From Nitrospirota bacterium (GTDB lineage Bacteria > Nitrospirota > Thermodesulfovibrionia > SZUA-242): a stretch of 49,286 nt of DNA. Every line of letters starts with the position of its first letter. Position 1 is the stretch's first letter. Shown here piece after piece: positions 17,203-26,012 of the stretch. The stretch spans positions 1 to 49,286 of the forward strand of contig JALUUO010000029.1 in the NCBI GenBank assembly GCA_027021335.1. The letters run 5' to 3'. A program made the translations under genes and the position numbers. A model generated the notes under the pieces. The model made no database searches and had not been told where the DNA came from. It saw only the letters and a list, made by a program, of their open reading frames with translations.

Positions 17203-18699
17203 TTGACAAGACCCAGACATATAGAGCTCATTACCCTCCTGGAAATAAGCAAGGTACTTGCAGCCACATCTCCCATTGGCAGAAGGCTTTACTCAGCCAT
17301 GCGCATACTGGGTGATTACCTTGACATGCACCGTGGAACCGTAACCCTCAGGGACCTGACTACAGGAGAGCTGAGAATCGCGGCGGCATACGGGCTGACA
17401 CGCCAGGAGATTAAGCGAGGAAAATACAGAATAGGAGAAGGAATAGTAGGAAAAGTTGTAAAGTCCGGTTCACCAACGGTCATACCGCTGGTAAAGGACG
17501 AACCGCTGTTTCTGAATAAAACCAAGTCCCGCAACGATATACTTAAAGGCGATATCTCGTTTCTCTGCGTCCCGATAAAGGACAAGAACGAGGTTCTAGG
17601 CGTTCTAAGCGTAGATAGGCTTTTTGAAGCAAAAGTTACATTCGAAGAAGATCTAAGAGTGATGAAAATGGTGGCTCAGCTTATCGCCCAGACGGTCAGA
17701 CTTGAAAACCTAATAAGCGCCGAAAGACAGGAAAAAGAATCATTAAGGATGGAACTTAAGGCCAAGTACCGTCTTGGAAACCTGATAGGATCATCAAAGG
17801 CTATGCAGGAAGTTTTCAGAACGGTTCTTAAAGTGGCCAAAAGCCGCGCCACGGTTCTCCTTCGAGGAGAGTCAGGCACAGGAAAAGAACTGATAGCAAA
17901 GGCTATATATTCCCATAGCGAGCGGGCCGACAAACCGTTTATTAAAGTCAACTGTGCGGCCATACCCGAGAATCTTCTGGAGTCCGAATTTTTCGGTCAT
18001 GAAAAAGGCGCCTTTACCGGCGCAATCACGACCAAGAAAGGTAAGTTCGAACACGCAGACGGAGGGACCATTTTTCTTGATGAAGTAGCAGAGCTGGCCC
18101 CGCAGCTCCAGTCTAAACTTCTAAGAGTGCTTCAGGAGCGCGAGTTCGAACGTGTGGGAGGAAATAAAACGATAAGCGTAGATGTACGCCTAATAGCCGC
18201 TACCAATCGTGATCTTGAGTCTGCAATGTCCAGCGGCAACTTCAGGGAGGATCTTTACTATAGACTGAATGTTGTCCCGATATTTCTGCCTGCACTAAGG
18301 GAAAGGCTTGAGGATATACCGATTCTTATAGAATACTTCCTTACGCACTTCAACAAAGAAAATGGACGTTCGGTCTCTCTGGACGTAAAAACACTGGAAA
18401 CTCTAACAAAATATAACTGGCCAGGCAATGTACGGGAACTCGAAAACAGCATAGAGAGACTTGTGGTGCTAGCCGAAGATAATATCATTTGCCAGAGCGA
18501 TCTGCCCATGCATATGCGAAACAGTCAGACCACTGTGTCATCCGGGCTTAAAGGTAGTGTTGAAACGCTCGAAAAAGAGCGTATAGTAAAAACCCTCGAA
18601 GCAAACGGTTGGATTTACGCACGTGCGGCACGCAGCCTGGGCCTTACCGAGCGGCAGCTTGTTTACCGTGTAAAAAAGTACGGAATCGCAAAGAAATAA
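17203..18699 (+). CDS. NifA-like sigma54-dependent transcriptional activator
   Basis: 498 residues: GAF-type sensor domain (about 20-165), AAA+ domain with Walker A GESGTGKE (222-229) and the sigma54-contacting GAFTGA (269-274), Walker [11 protein letters not shown], and a C-terminal Fis-type helix-turn-helix (about 465-495). The order matches NifA, and the place after amt-glnB is common in nitrogen-fixing anaerobes. No nif genes lie in the window, and the cysteine-rich linker of oxygen-sensitive NifA is not apparent. The start is TTG 17203 behind ACAGGAGCC. It could instead regulate nitrogen assimilation more broadly. Confidence 0.85.
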   Translation: MTRPRHIELITLLEISKVLAATSPIGRRLYSAMRILGDYLDMHRGTVTLRDLTTGELRIAAAYGLTRQEIKRGKYRIGEGIVGKVVKSGSPTVIPLVKDEPLFLNKTKSRNDILKGDISFLCVPIKDKNEVLGVLSVDRLFEAKVTFEEDLRVMKMVAQLIAQTVRLENLISAERQEKESLRMELKAKYRLGNLIGSSKAMQEVFRTVLKVAKSRATVLLRGESGTGKELIAKAIYSHSERADKPFIKVNCAAIPENLLESEFFGHEKGAFTGAITTKKGKFEHADGGTIFLDEVAELAPQLQSKLLRVLQEREFERVGGNKTISVDVRLIAATNRDLESAMSSGNFREDLYYRLNVVPIFLPALRERLEDIPILIEYFLTHFNKENGRSVSLDVKTLETLTKYNWPGNVRELENSIERLVVLAEDNIICQSDLPMHMRNSQTTVSSGLKGSVETLEKERIVKTLEANGWIYARAARSLGLTERQLVYRVKKYGIAKK

Positions 18700-18804
18700 A
18701 TTTAACGGCATGCTTTCAAACGTCGAAAGAATAAGGAAACAAAGAGTCCATTTGATTTTTAACCTCTTTTAAGCTCTGATTCCCCGCTGCTTGTGCCGTG
18801 AAAA

Positions 18805-19575
18805 TTATTTTTCCTTAACCCCCAGCATAGCCATAACCTGCTGCACGTCTTTCCAGACAGTCTCTTTTGCCCTTGGGTACCTAAGAAGATAAGCCGGGTG
18901 ATAGGTCGGCATCACCGGGATACCGTGGAACTGGCGGAATTTGCCTCTTAAGGAACCTATTTTTTCATCTGTTTCAAAAATAGACTGAGCAGCCACCCGT
19001 CCAAGGGCTATAATTACGCCCGGCGCTATAATTTCAATCTGTTTTTTTAAAAATTCAATACAGGTTTCCACCTCGTCCGGCTCTGGATCGCGGTTTCCGG
19101 GTGGCCGGCATTTAACTACGTTGGCTATATAAACCTCCCGGCGTTTTAACCCCATAGCCATTATTATTTTTGTCAGAAGTTCTCCGGCAGCTCCAACGAA
19201 AGGCTGTCCCTGCAAATCTTCGTCTCTGCCCGGTCCCTCACCGATAAACATCACTTTTGCACATGGATTACCGGCTCCAAAAACAAGATGAGTGCGTTTA
19301 GCGGCAAGTCCGCAACGATGACAATCGCCTATCGTGGCCCTAAGTTCGAAGAGCTGTTTCTCCTTGAGTGTTTCATCACCCGGGGCTGGACAGGAGTCGG
19401 GCAGGTCAGGTATTGGAATATCTGCTGAGGATTTTTCCTTTCCTACAATTGAGTTTAATTGTTCCAACACTTCTATTGGAACAGATTCAACTCCAAGTGC
19501 ATGATAGAATTTAAATGCATGATGAATCTCCCGAACTATATCTTTCTGCTCCACTATTTTCAACGCTCTCCCCAC
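18805..19575 (-). CDS. udg: Uracil-DNA glycosylase, family 4 ([4Fe-4S])
   Basis: Removes uracil from DNA. The 256 residues show family 4 motifs: GEGPGRDED (about 112-120), HPAYLLR near the C-terminus, and four cysteines C85, C88, C156, C172 placed to hold the iron-sulfur cluster. Residues 1-75 form a variable low-conservation extension. GTG 19575 overlaps the end of nadK by 16 bp, so the two are probably co-transcribed. It is the last gene of a minus-strand operon. Confidence 0.9.
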   Translation of the reverse strand: MGRALKIVEQKDIVREIHHAFKFYHALGVESVPIEVLEQLNSIVGKEKSSADIPIPDLPDSCPAPGDETLKEKQLFELRATIGDCHRCGLAAKRTHLVFGAGNPCAKVMFIGEGPGRDEDLQGQPFVGAAGELLTKIIMAMGLKRREVYIANVVKCRPPGNRDPEPDEVETCIEFLKKQIEIIAPGVIIALGRVAAQSIFETDEKIGSLRGKFRQFHGIPVMPTYHPAYLLRYPRAKETVWKDVQQVMAMLGVKEK

Positions 19576-20408
19576 TTTAGTTTTGTACGTAATATCCGGA
19601 AATAATCGCGTTCGTGCGGAATCAAAAGCCGGGTGGTATGCTTGGATTTTACCACCTCCACCATATCACCGGGATGCAGTGAAAAGCTTACCTGTCCGTC
19701 CATAGTCAGGAAAACATCTTCGTCGGCTGTAATTGCGGCTGTAATGGTTACACTATCCGGAAGCACTATGGGACGGTTGGCAAGAGCGTGCGGGCATATG
19801 GGGGTAAGAAGCAGGCACCCTAACGTAGGGTATAAGATAGGGCCACCTGCCGAAAGCGAGTAAGCCGTGGAGCCGGTGGGAGTCGAAACTATCAGGCCAT
19901 CGGCGTTGAATGTTGTAAGATGCTGGCCGTCGACAGCGGTCTCTATGTGAATAATACGTGCGGGGACGCTCTTATTTATCACAACATCATTTAGAACACT
20001 GCATTGAGAAATTTTTTCACCCTTTCTGTGTACGCATGCTGTAAGCATCACACGTTCCTCGACACTACAGCGGCCCGTCAGGGCCTTTTCTACAGCTGAG
20101 CGCATCTCCTCCATAGGCGCTTCTGCCATAAAACCCAGTCCACCCAGATTAACACCTAGAATAGGTATCCCCCTGCCCTCCACAAGCCGTGTGGCGGACA
20201 AGAGCGTGCCGTCGCCTCCAAATACTATTATTACGTCGGATATCGCCGAAATCTCGGAACGCCGGTACCCGGATGTGTTAAGCGCACGGGCAGCATCATC
20301 TTCCACAACCGGCTCATAGCCGTGTTTTCTTAACCACGGCAGAAGTTCCCCTACCATTTCCACAGCCTTGGAACTGTCTTTCTTTGTGATAACACCTACA
20401 CGCTTCAT
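19560..20408 (-). CDS. nadK: NAD kinase
   Basis: Phosphorylates NAD to NADP. GGDGTLL (catalytic Asp), NADGLIVSTPTGSTAYSLSAGGP and a C-terminal beta-sandwich region are all present. I start at ATG 20408 (MKRVGVITKK, 282 residues), the usual family start; an upstream in-frame ATG at 20423 would add five residues. The ribosome-binding site is poor for both. It follows tsaE after a very AT-rich spacer. Confidence 0.94.
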   Translation of the reverse strand: MKRVGVITKKDSSKAVEMVGELLPWLRKHGYEPVVEDDAARALNTSGYRRSEISAISDVIIVFGGDGTLLSATRLVEGRGIPILGVNLGGLGFMAEAPMEEMRSAVEKALTGRCSVEERVMLTACVHRKGEKISQCSVLNDVVINKSVPARIIHIETAVDGQHLTTFNADGLIVSTPTGSTAYSLSAGGPILYPTLGCLLLTPICPHALANRPIVLPDSVTITAAITADEDVFLTMDGQVSFSLHPGDMVEVVKSKHTTRLLIPHERDYFRILRTKLKWGER

Positions 20409-20423
20409 GGTTTCTCTGCTCAT

Positions 20424-20490
20424 ATAATTTTTTCTAAAAGTTTTTTCTAAAAATTTTCTAAATTTTTTCTAAATTTTTTTTAAAAAAAGT
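20424..20490. repeat. AT-rich tandem repeat between tsaE and nadK
   Basis: Imperfect copies of TTTTTTCTAAA recur four times (about 20428-20475), followed by mixed T and A runs. The stretch is almost pure A/T within a region of mixed composition. On the transcribed minus strand it reads as A-rich leader just before nadK. Confidence 0.55.
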
Positions 20491-20979
20491 TTAAAAAGAA
20501 AGCGGCTTCAGGGATTCGATTTCAAGAGTCCTCCCCGCTTGTTCAATATTTATGCGTACGTTTATTCTTTCTTCCGGTATTATTGATTCTCCACGCTCCG
20601 GCCATTCTATTACCGTGATTCCGTCATGATCGAAACACTCCTCTACTCCGATACCTTCGACACCACCGTCTTCCAATCTGTATAAATCCACGTGATAGAA
20701 CGGCAAACGGCCGTAATGTTCAGCAATTATGGTAAAACTTGCGCTGGTTATCTCGCGCTCTGGTATATCGAGGGATGATGCTATCGCTTTAGCAAGAGTT
20801 GTTTTGCCGGCACCCAGGCATCCATACAGACAGACCACGTCTCCAGGTTGAAGCTGTCTGCCAAGCTGCCTGCCTATCTTGAGCATAGCAGCTTCGTCTT
20901 CTGCAAAAAGCCTGATCAGGCCGGCTTTGGAACAAGCAAATTCGTCTGACCGTATATCTTTTTTATGAAAGCCTTGCAC
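20491..20979 (-). CDS. tsaE: tRNA threonylcarbamoyladenosine biosynthesis ATPase TsaE
   Basis: P-loop ATPase partner of TsaD/TsaB in making t6A37 of ANN-decoding tRNAs. Walker A GCLGAGKT is at 53-60, and YHVDLYRLED and VIEWPERGE are the family's later motifs. The 162 residues include roughly 20 extra N-terminal residues; the start is GTG 20979, 8 bp after the CBS gene, with AAAGG nearby. No tsaB or tsaD in the window. Confidence 0.92.
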   Translation of the reverse strand: MQGFHKKDIRSDEFACSKAGLIRLFAEDEAAMLKIGRQLGRQLQPGDVVCLYGCLGAGKTTLAKAIASSLDIPEREITSASFTIIAEHYGRLPFYHVDLYRLEDGGVEGIGVEECFDHDGITVIEWPERGESIIPEERINVRINIEQAGRTLEIESLKPLSF

Positions 20980-20987
20980 ATGGTATT

Positions 20988-21449
20988 TTAACCTTTATCA
21001 GTTTTTGAGGAAAGAGCACGCACCATATCGGCCTTGCCTATAATACCGACGATTTCACCAGCCTCAACCACAGGAAGCAGGTGTACGTTTTTATCTGTCA
21101 TTATGGTTGCGATTTCAGAGACAGTGGTATCTGGTTCAATAGTGACCACGTCCTTGGTGCATATTTCATCCACTGTGGTGGCCGCCATTCGCTTCATTTC
21201 ATCCAGCATTTCGCCCGGCCTGTCAAATGTAATGACTGCGTCGAAAATCCTGAAAAACGTGGGAATATGCAGGCGTGAGTTCTGTCTGATCAAATCCTTT
21301 TCCGTCACGATTCCAACAAGCAATCCGTCATCACTTACCACTGGTGTGCCACTGATGCGGTTATCTGCCAGGCTGTTTGAGAGCTCTTCAATTGATGTAC
21401 CTGGTTTTACAGTAATGACGTCTCTGGTCATTATGTCTTTTGCCGTCAT
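20988..21449 (-). CDS. Tandem CBS-domain protein
   Basis: 153 residues made of two CBS motifs (about 1-60 and 85-150), each with the xxTGxPVV-style nucleotide pocket (NRISGTPVVSDDG, KNVHLLPVVEAG). No fused enzyme or transporter domain is present. CBS pairs bind adenine nucleotides or SAM and usually act as energy sensors; the partner is unknown. ATG 21449 follows GAGGAAATT. It heads the CBS-tsaE-nadK-udg run. Confidence 0.85.
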   Translation of the reverse strand: MTAKDIMTRDVITVKPGTSIEELSNSLADNRISGTPVVSDDGLLVGIVTEKDLIRQNSRLHIPTFFRIFDAVITFDRPGEMLDEMKRMAATTVDEICTKDVVTIEPDTTVSEIATIMTDKNVHLLPVVEAGEIVGIIGKADMVRALSSKTDKG

Positions 21450-21510
21450 AAAATTTCCTCGTATTTTTCAGAAGTAAGCCGACACTTCTTGCCCGGTTGC
21501 AGATATACGA

Positions 21511-21578
21511 TGAGGAATGAGGAGTTATTTAAAAAAAGAAAAATAAAAAATACGTTGATTAGTACTCCTCATTCCTCA
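21511..21578. repeat. Long perfect inverted repeat between HU and CBS genes
   Basis: TGAGGAATGAGGAGT (21511-21525) is perfectly complementary to ACTCCTCATTCCTCA (21564-21578): a 15-bp stem around a 38-nt A/T-rich loop. It sits past the stop of the HU gene on the minus strand. It could be the HU 3' structure or a mobile repetitive palindrome; there is no U run after the stem. Confidence 0.75.
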
Positions 21579-21609
21579 CACCGCTCTGCCGGTTGATTGT
21601 TTAGTTGTA

Positions 21610-21909
21610 TTATTTTTTAGCGGGAATCACTGTGTCTTTAAATGCCTTTAGTGGAGTAATTTTGAGTACTTTTTTAGCAGGGATTTTGATTTTTTCGCCT
21701 GTAGCAGGGTTTCTTCCCGTACGGGCTTTTCTCGACTTAAGCTCAAAGTTAGCAAAACCGCTTATCGCGACCTTCCTCTCTTTGCCTTTGCTTAGAGCTT
21801 TAGTAACCACATCGATTAGTGTCTCGAGATATTTTTTGGACTCAGCTTTTGATATATCAAGAGCTTGAGCTACTTCGGTAATTACTTGGGTTTTGTTCAG
21901 TTTTGCCAT
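21610..21909 (-). CDS. hup: HU/IHF-family DNA-binding protein
   Basis: Nucleoid protein that bends DNA as a dimer. From ATG 21909 (MAKLNKTQVITEVAQ) it is 99 residues, slightly longer than HU. It has the core GFANFELKSRKARTGRNP, including the DNA-intercalating proline arm, and a lysine-rich end. An earlier in-frame start (21927) would add six residues not seen in the family. It stands alone with its own promoter. Confidence 0.94.
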   Translation of the reverse strand: MAKLNKTQVITEVAQALDISKAESKKYLETLIDVVTKALSKGKERKVAISGFANFELKSRKARTGRNPATGEKIKIPAKKVLKITPLKAFKDTVIPAKK

Positions 21910-21939
21910 ACCTGATTCAACCTCCACAAAATTAAAATA

Positions 21940-21956
21940 CAGCGTTTAAAACGCTG
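21940..21956 (-). promoter_or_regulatory. Palindrome in the hup leader, possible operator
   Basis: CAGCGTTT and AAACGCTG flank one central base (17 bp in all). The palindrome begins just after the predicted transcription start of hup, where a repressor or autoregulator, or an RNA hairpin, would act. Confidence 0.4.
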
Positions 21957-21964
21957 ATCCGGCG

Positions 21965-21994
21965 AGCATAATATGTGTTTACATACAAAGTCAA
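21965..21994 (-). promoter_or_regulatory. Candidate hup promoter
   Basis: On the minus strand, TTGACT (21989-21994) and TATGCT (21965-21970) are 18 bp apart. Transcription would start near 21958, about 50 nt before the hup ATG. Confidence 0.6.
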
Positions 21995-22035
21995 GAAAAA
22001 TGTTGATTCGCTTTGATCCATCCGCTTTTTATAAC

Positions 22036-22123
22036 TGGTGCCCGAGGCCGGAATCGAACCGGCACGACCGATAGGGTCGAGGGATTTTAAGTCCCTTGCG
22101 TCTACCAATTCCGCCACTCGGGC
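22036..22123 (-). tRNA. tRNA-Leu (anticodon TAA)
   Basis: Minus-strand cloverleaf of 88 nt including encoded CCA. Acceptor GCCCGAG pairs with CTCGGGC, the anticodon loop is CTTAAAA (TAA, reading UUA), there is a long variable arm as in class II tRNAs, and the T loop is GGTTCGATTCC. Confidence 0.97.
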
Positions 22124-22135
22124 TTAAACCTTATG

Positions 22136-22165
22136 TTTCTAACATTTTATTAGGGATATGGTCAA
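22136..22165 (-). promoter_or_regulatory. Candidate promoter of tRNA-Leu
   Basis: TTGACC (22160-22165) and TAGAAA (22136-22141) are spaced 18 bp on the minus strand, ending 12 nt before the tRNA 5' end. The -10 is a partial match. Confidence 0.4.
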
Positions 22166-22246
22166 TAATGTGTTAAGATTAACCTGGTATTAGAATTACC
22201 TGTTCACTTTAAATTTTAAATTAAACTGTAAAGGAGATTTACTATT

Positions 22247-22459
22247 ATGGATCGTGATGTCATTAAAGCAACCGGCATGACATGTCAACACTGTGTGATG
22301 CGCGTTACCAAAGAATTGAAGGCTCTGGGTGGTGTAAAGGATGTTGCCGTGGATCTGCCGACAGGAAACATTACGGTAGATTACGAAAGCGCCAAGACCT
22401 CGAAAGAACAACTTGAAGGTGCTGTAAAACAGGCTGGATATCAAGTGGTTTCCTCCTGA
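22247..22459 (+). CDS. Heavy-metal-associated (CopZ-like) metallochaperone
   Basis: 70 residues, a single HMA domain with GMTCQHC (C13, C16), the Cu(I)-binding loop, and a typical ferredoxin-like beta-alpha pattern (VKDVAVDLPTGNITVDYE). AAAGGAGAT precedes the ATG. It is a lone plus-strand gene whose last 19 bp overlap the phosphomannomutase gene tail to tail. No copper ATPase is nearby, so copper delivery is inferred from the family. Confidence 0.88.
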   Translation: MDRDVIKATGMTCQHCVMRVTKELKALGGVKDVAVDLPTGNITVDYESAKTSKEQLEGAVKQAGYQVVSS

Positions 22460-23826
22460 ACGTCATGAACAGAAACTCCCTCATTTTCCAGGAAGTCAGC
22501 AACTTCCTGCCGGTATTTTTTTAGGTCTGCCGGCGAGGTGGCTTCGAATCTAAGTACAATTACCGGCTGTGTGTTCGAAACCCTTATAAGGCCCCATCCG
22601 TTTTTAAATAGGATTCTGATTCCATCCACGGTTATTGTTTCGTAACGCTTGCGAAAATGCCGGACGGCTTTGTCCACTACGCCAAACTTAATATTATCCG
22701 GGCACTCCAGACGTATCTCCGGCGTGCTTACAGCCGGAGGAATATCCGAGAGCCGCTCTGAAAGTCTTAGGATAGTTGAACTGTCATCCGAAAGAATCTC
22801 GAGCAGGCGCAGTGTTGCATAACAGGCGTCGTCGAACCCGAAGTACCTGTCACGGAAAAATACATGGCCGCTCATTTCACCTGCCAGAAGAGCATTTTCT
22901 TCCTTAAGTTTTTCCTTTATAAGTGAGTGGCCTGTTTTCCACATTATGGCACGTCCGCCATGCGCTGTTATATCGTTGTACATGCGATGGGAGCATTTTA
23001 CCTCGCCTATAACAGCAGCTCCGGGATGTTTCTTCAAAAGCTGCCTGGCATAGAGCACCATCAGCATATCACCAAAAATAACGTTTCCCCTCTCATCCAA
23101 AACTCCAAGACGATCGGCATCTCCGTCATAGGCTATGCCCAGGTCCAGCTCTTTCTCGATCACAAGCTTTTTTAGACTCTTCAAATTACTGACAACCGTA
23201 GGGTCAGGATGGTGGTTAGGAAAACTTCCATCAGGCTCCTGAAAAAGAGAATGGACCTCACACCCAAGTTGCTCCAGTACAGGAATTGTGGTGAGCGCAC
23301 CTGTGCCGTTACCAAAATCCAGGCCGACACGAATACCAGGCCGGATATTTACAGAAGATTTAACCTGTTCACAGTAAGATGCTATTAAGTCTTCTTCCTT
23401 GAGATTCCCCGCACCGTGTTCAAAATCTTCGGCCTCTATGAGCTTAAGCAGCTTCTGTATTTCTTCACCATGGATAGTGTCACGCCCTATAAGAATTTTG
23501 AAGCCGTTCATGTCCGGAGGGTTGTGACTGCCTGTTATCATAACTCCACCATCAACAGGCCTGGTGAAAACAGAATAATAAAGCAACGGTGTGGTTGAAA
23601 GCCCAATATCCAACAGATCAGTTCCGGTTGATAGCAGGCCATCCATTAACGCTTTTCCAAGATCGCCGGAAGACAGGCGGCAGTCACGTCCGACCGCAAC
23701 AGAGCCACCTCCGGACCTAAGGATTGTTGTGCCAATAGCCTTTCCTATCAGCTCTGCTGTCTTTGGGTCCAGATCCAGGCCAACTGTGCCACGGATATCA
23801 TATTGTCTGAAAATATTCGGATACAT
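22441..23826 (-). CDS. Phosphomannomutase/phosphoglucomutase
   Basis: Alpha-D-phosphohexomutase for sugar-nucleotide and envelope polysaccharide synthesis. The 461 residues have phosphoserine Ser100 in TGSHNPPDMNG, metal site DGDADRLG, sugar loop GEMSGHVFF and a C-terminal phosphate-binding segment (LIRVSNTQPVIVLRFE). The profile resembles Pseudomonas AlgC-type dual-specificity enzymes. It starts 23 bp downstream of the tRNA-Phe gene. Confidence 0.92.
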   Translation of the reverse strand: MYPNIFRQYDIRGTVGLDLDPKTAELIGKAIGTTILRSGGGSVAVGRDCRLSSGDLGKALMDGLLSTGTDLLDIGLSTTPLLYYSVFTRPVDGGVMITGSHNPPDMNGFKILIGRDTIHGEEIQKLLKLIEAEDFEHGAGNLKEEDLIASYCEQVKSSVNIRPGIRVGLDFGNGTGALTTIPVLEQLGCEVHSLFQEPDGSFPNHHPDPTVVSNLKSLKKLVIEKELDLGIAYDGDADRLGVLDERGNVIFGDMLMVLYARQLLKKHPGAAVIGEVKCSHRMYNDITAHGGRAIMWKTGHSLIKEKLKEENALLAGEMSGHVFFRDRYFGFDDACYATLRLLEILSDDSSTILRLSERLSDIPPAVSTPEIRLECPDNIKFGVVDKAVRHFRKRYETITVDGIRILFKNGWGLIRVSNTQPVIVLRFEATSPADLKKYRQEVADFLENEGVSVHDVQEETT

Positions 23827-23848
23827 TATGGAGGCGGGTAAAAAAATA

Positions 23849-23924
<76 letters not shown>

Positions 23925-24010
23925 ACGAATTTGGTGGAAAATCTTAACCTATCATCGAATTTGTTGTCAATTTTTGCTCTAGTTGGAAGCTTTAGCTCAA
24001 ACAATAAAAC

Positions 24011-25321
24011 CTAATTTTCACCAGCCTCCACTCGTATCATTATAGCGCCTTCGTCTACAACCTGAAGCGAGCTGATTTCCGACATTGCCTTTAAGACGTT
24101 GTCTTCAAGGGCTTCGTGGGTAAGGATAACCAAGGGTACCGAACCACCCTCTTTTCTGCCTTTCTGTATCACAGACTCTATACTGATATTATGCTCACCA
24201 AGCACGCCTGCAATTTTTGACAGCACCCCGGGTTTGTCATGGACGGAAAAGCGGAAATAGTAACGTGAAGAAACGTCGTTCATCTTCTTAACGGGCAGTG
24301 CTTCATCTGCTGGCCGTCCAAAGGCTGGGACCCTGTTAACAGCATCTGACCTTATGTTTCTGGCTATATCCACAATATCGGCCAGCACAGCGCTTCCGGT
24401 TGGACGGTCTCCTGCGCCACGACCATAATACATCGTGGCTCCCACAGCGTCTCCTTCCACGTAAAGAGCATTGTATACTCCGTCAACCTTGGCCAGCATC
24501 TGAGTCTTTGGCAGCATTGTGGGATGCACCCTTAACTCTACCTGTTGACCATCGGATTTAGCGATCGCCAGCAACTTAATCCTATATCCGAACTCCGAGG
24601 CAAAAGCTATATCCAGAGGTGTAATCTTTGAGATACCCTCTGTATATAGCTGATCATAAGAAAGCGGTATACCGAAAGCCAGGCTGGCTAAAATAGCAAG
24701 TTTATGGGCTGAATCCACACCTTCGACATCAAAGGTGGGGTCCGCTTCAGCATAGCCGAACTTCTGTGCCTCGGAAAGCACATCCGAAAAAGAGACTCCT
24801 TCACTTGTCATTTTCGAAAGTATATAGTTGGCCGTTCCATTTATGATTCCATAGACTGAAAAAATACGATTGCCGACCAGTCCCTCTTTCATCACCTTGA
24901 TTATCGGAATGCCGCCGGCTACCGATGCCTCAAAACCAACCTCTACGCCTGCTTGCTCAGCAGCCGTAAAAATATCACTACCCTCGAGCGCAAGCAGAGC
25001 CTTGTTGGCCGTCACCACATGCTTACCGGCTTTAATGGCGGCGATGGTCAGGTCTTTGGCAAAACCGGTGCCACCCACAAGCTCAACCAGTATATCTATA
25101 TCCGGGTTCTGCACTACATCTGAGACATCCGTTGTTAAAATGCCTTCAGGTAGAGTGATGCCGCGATCACGAACAATATCCTTATCCACTATCTTTGCAA
25201 GCCTGAGGTTAAAACCCAGTTTTTTTGAAAGTTCACTTGCAGGGTCCAACATTATCGAGACAAGGCCGGACCCGACGGTTCCAAATCCTACAAGAGCAAC
25301 ATTGATAATATTTTTTTTCAT
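24011..25321 (-). CDS. hom: Homoserine dehydrogenase
   Basis: NAD(P)H-dependent reduction of aspartate semialdehyde to homoserine for threonine and methionine synthesis. From ATG 25321 (MKKNIINVALVGFGTVGSG, 436 residues; GGGG ahead of it) there is an N-terminal Rossmann fold, the catalytic region with GINGTANYILSKM-like and EADPTFDVEGVDSAHKLAIL segments, and a C-terminal ACT domain (about 355-430) for feedback by threonine. leuD lies 30 bp upstream. Confidence 0.95.
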   Translation of the reverse strand: MKKNIINVALVGFGTVGSGLVSIMLDPASELSKKLGFNLRLAKIVDKDIVRDRGITLPEGILTTDVSDVVQNPDIDILVELVGGTGFAKDLTIAAIKAGKHVVTANKALLALEGSDIFTAAEQAGVEVGFEASVAGGIPIIKVMKEGLVGNRIFSVYGIINGTANYILSKMTSEGVSFSDVLSEAQKFGYAEADPTFDVEGVDSAHKLAILASLAFGIPLSYDQLYTEGISKITPLDIAFASEFGYRIKLLAIAKSDGQQVELRVHPTMLPKTQMLAKVDGVYNALYVEGDAVGATMYYGRGAGDRPTGSAVLADIVDIARNIRSDAVNRVPAFGRPADEALPVKKMNDVSSRYYFRFSVHDKPGVLSKIAGVLGEHNISIESVIQKGRKEGGSVPLVILTHEALEDNVLKAMSEISSLQVVDEGAIMIRVEAGEN

Positions 25322-25351
25322 TTTTTCCCCGATTGACAATTATTTCTTTGA

Positions 25352-25885
25352 TCAGTATCTTGACGCAGCAAACCCAACCCAACCCTCGGCTTCAACAAGG
25401 GTTCTGTCGAACTCAGACAGCTTAAAGCTGAAAGTTTCTTCTTCCTTATTTTCGGAAGTGACGGTGAAACAATCAGCCTGAAGATCGAAGCTTATCACTG
25501 TTTCTTGCCGTTCGTGTTCAAATAAACGCTCAATTACAGTATCATCAACCTCAATAGCCAACATACCGCAGTTAAACATATTCTGTCGGAAGATCCGAGC
25601 GAAACTCGGCGCTATAACAGCAGTTATGCCGTTAACCTCTAAAACCCATGCCGCATGTTCCCTCGATGATCCACAGCCGAAGTTGGCTCGTGTCACGATC
25701 ACTCCTGCTGCAGACAAACGCAACTGCTTTGAGGCATGATCAAACCCCTTAAGATTCAGGTCCTCGAAAAGGTGCGGTTTCAGTGCCTCTTTCGATATTT
25801 CGGTAAGGTATTTAGCCGGAATTATATCGTCAGTATTTATATCGCTTCTATCCAAAAACAGTACGTGTCCACCGAATTTTTTCAT
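25352..25885 (-). CDS. leuD: 3-isopropylmalate dehydratase small subunit
   Basis: Swivel domain of the leucine-pathway isomerase. It is 177 residues, the short archaeal-type form, with SDINTDDIIPAKYL and the signature FGCGSSREHAAW. GGGAGGAAT lies before the ATG. The large subunit LeuC, which carries the iron-sulfur cluster, is not in the window. Homoaconitase or 2,3-dimethylmalate dehydratase small subunits look similar and cannot be excluded. Confidence 0.85.
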   Translation of the reverse strand: MKKFGGHVLFLDRSDINTDDIIPAKYLTEISKEALKPHLFEDLNLKGFDHASKQLRLSAAGVIVTRANFGCGSSREHAAWVLEVNGITAVIAPSFARIFRQNMFNCGMLAIEVDDTVIERLFEHERQETVISFDLQADCFTVTSENKEEETFSFKLSEFDRTLVEAEGWVGFAASRY

Positions 25886-26012
25886 GCGTAATATTCCTCC
25901 CAGAATTCGCCTGAAATAATATTATTTTATTACTGCGCACTTCATATAGTACCGGCTTGCGGAGTTTCGGTGCAAGGATTAAAAAATACAGAAGACAACT
26001 TTTTTAGAGCCT

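Noticed and set aside
21481-21609. CRISPR-like repeat after hup
   Set aside because: There is a single inverted pair, not a series of direct repeats with spacers.
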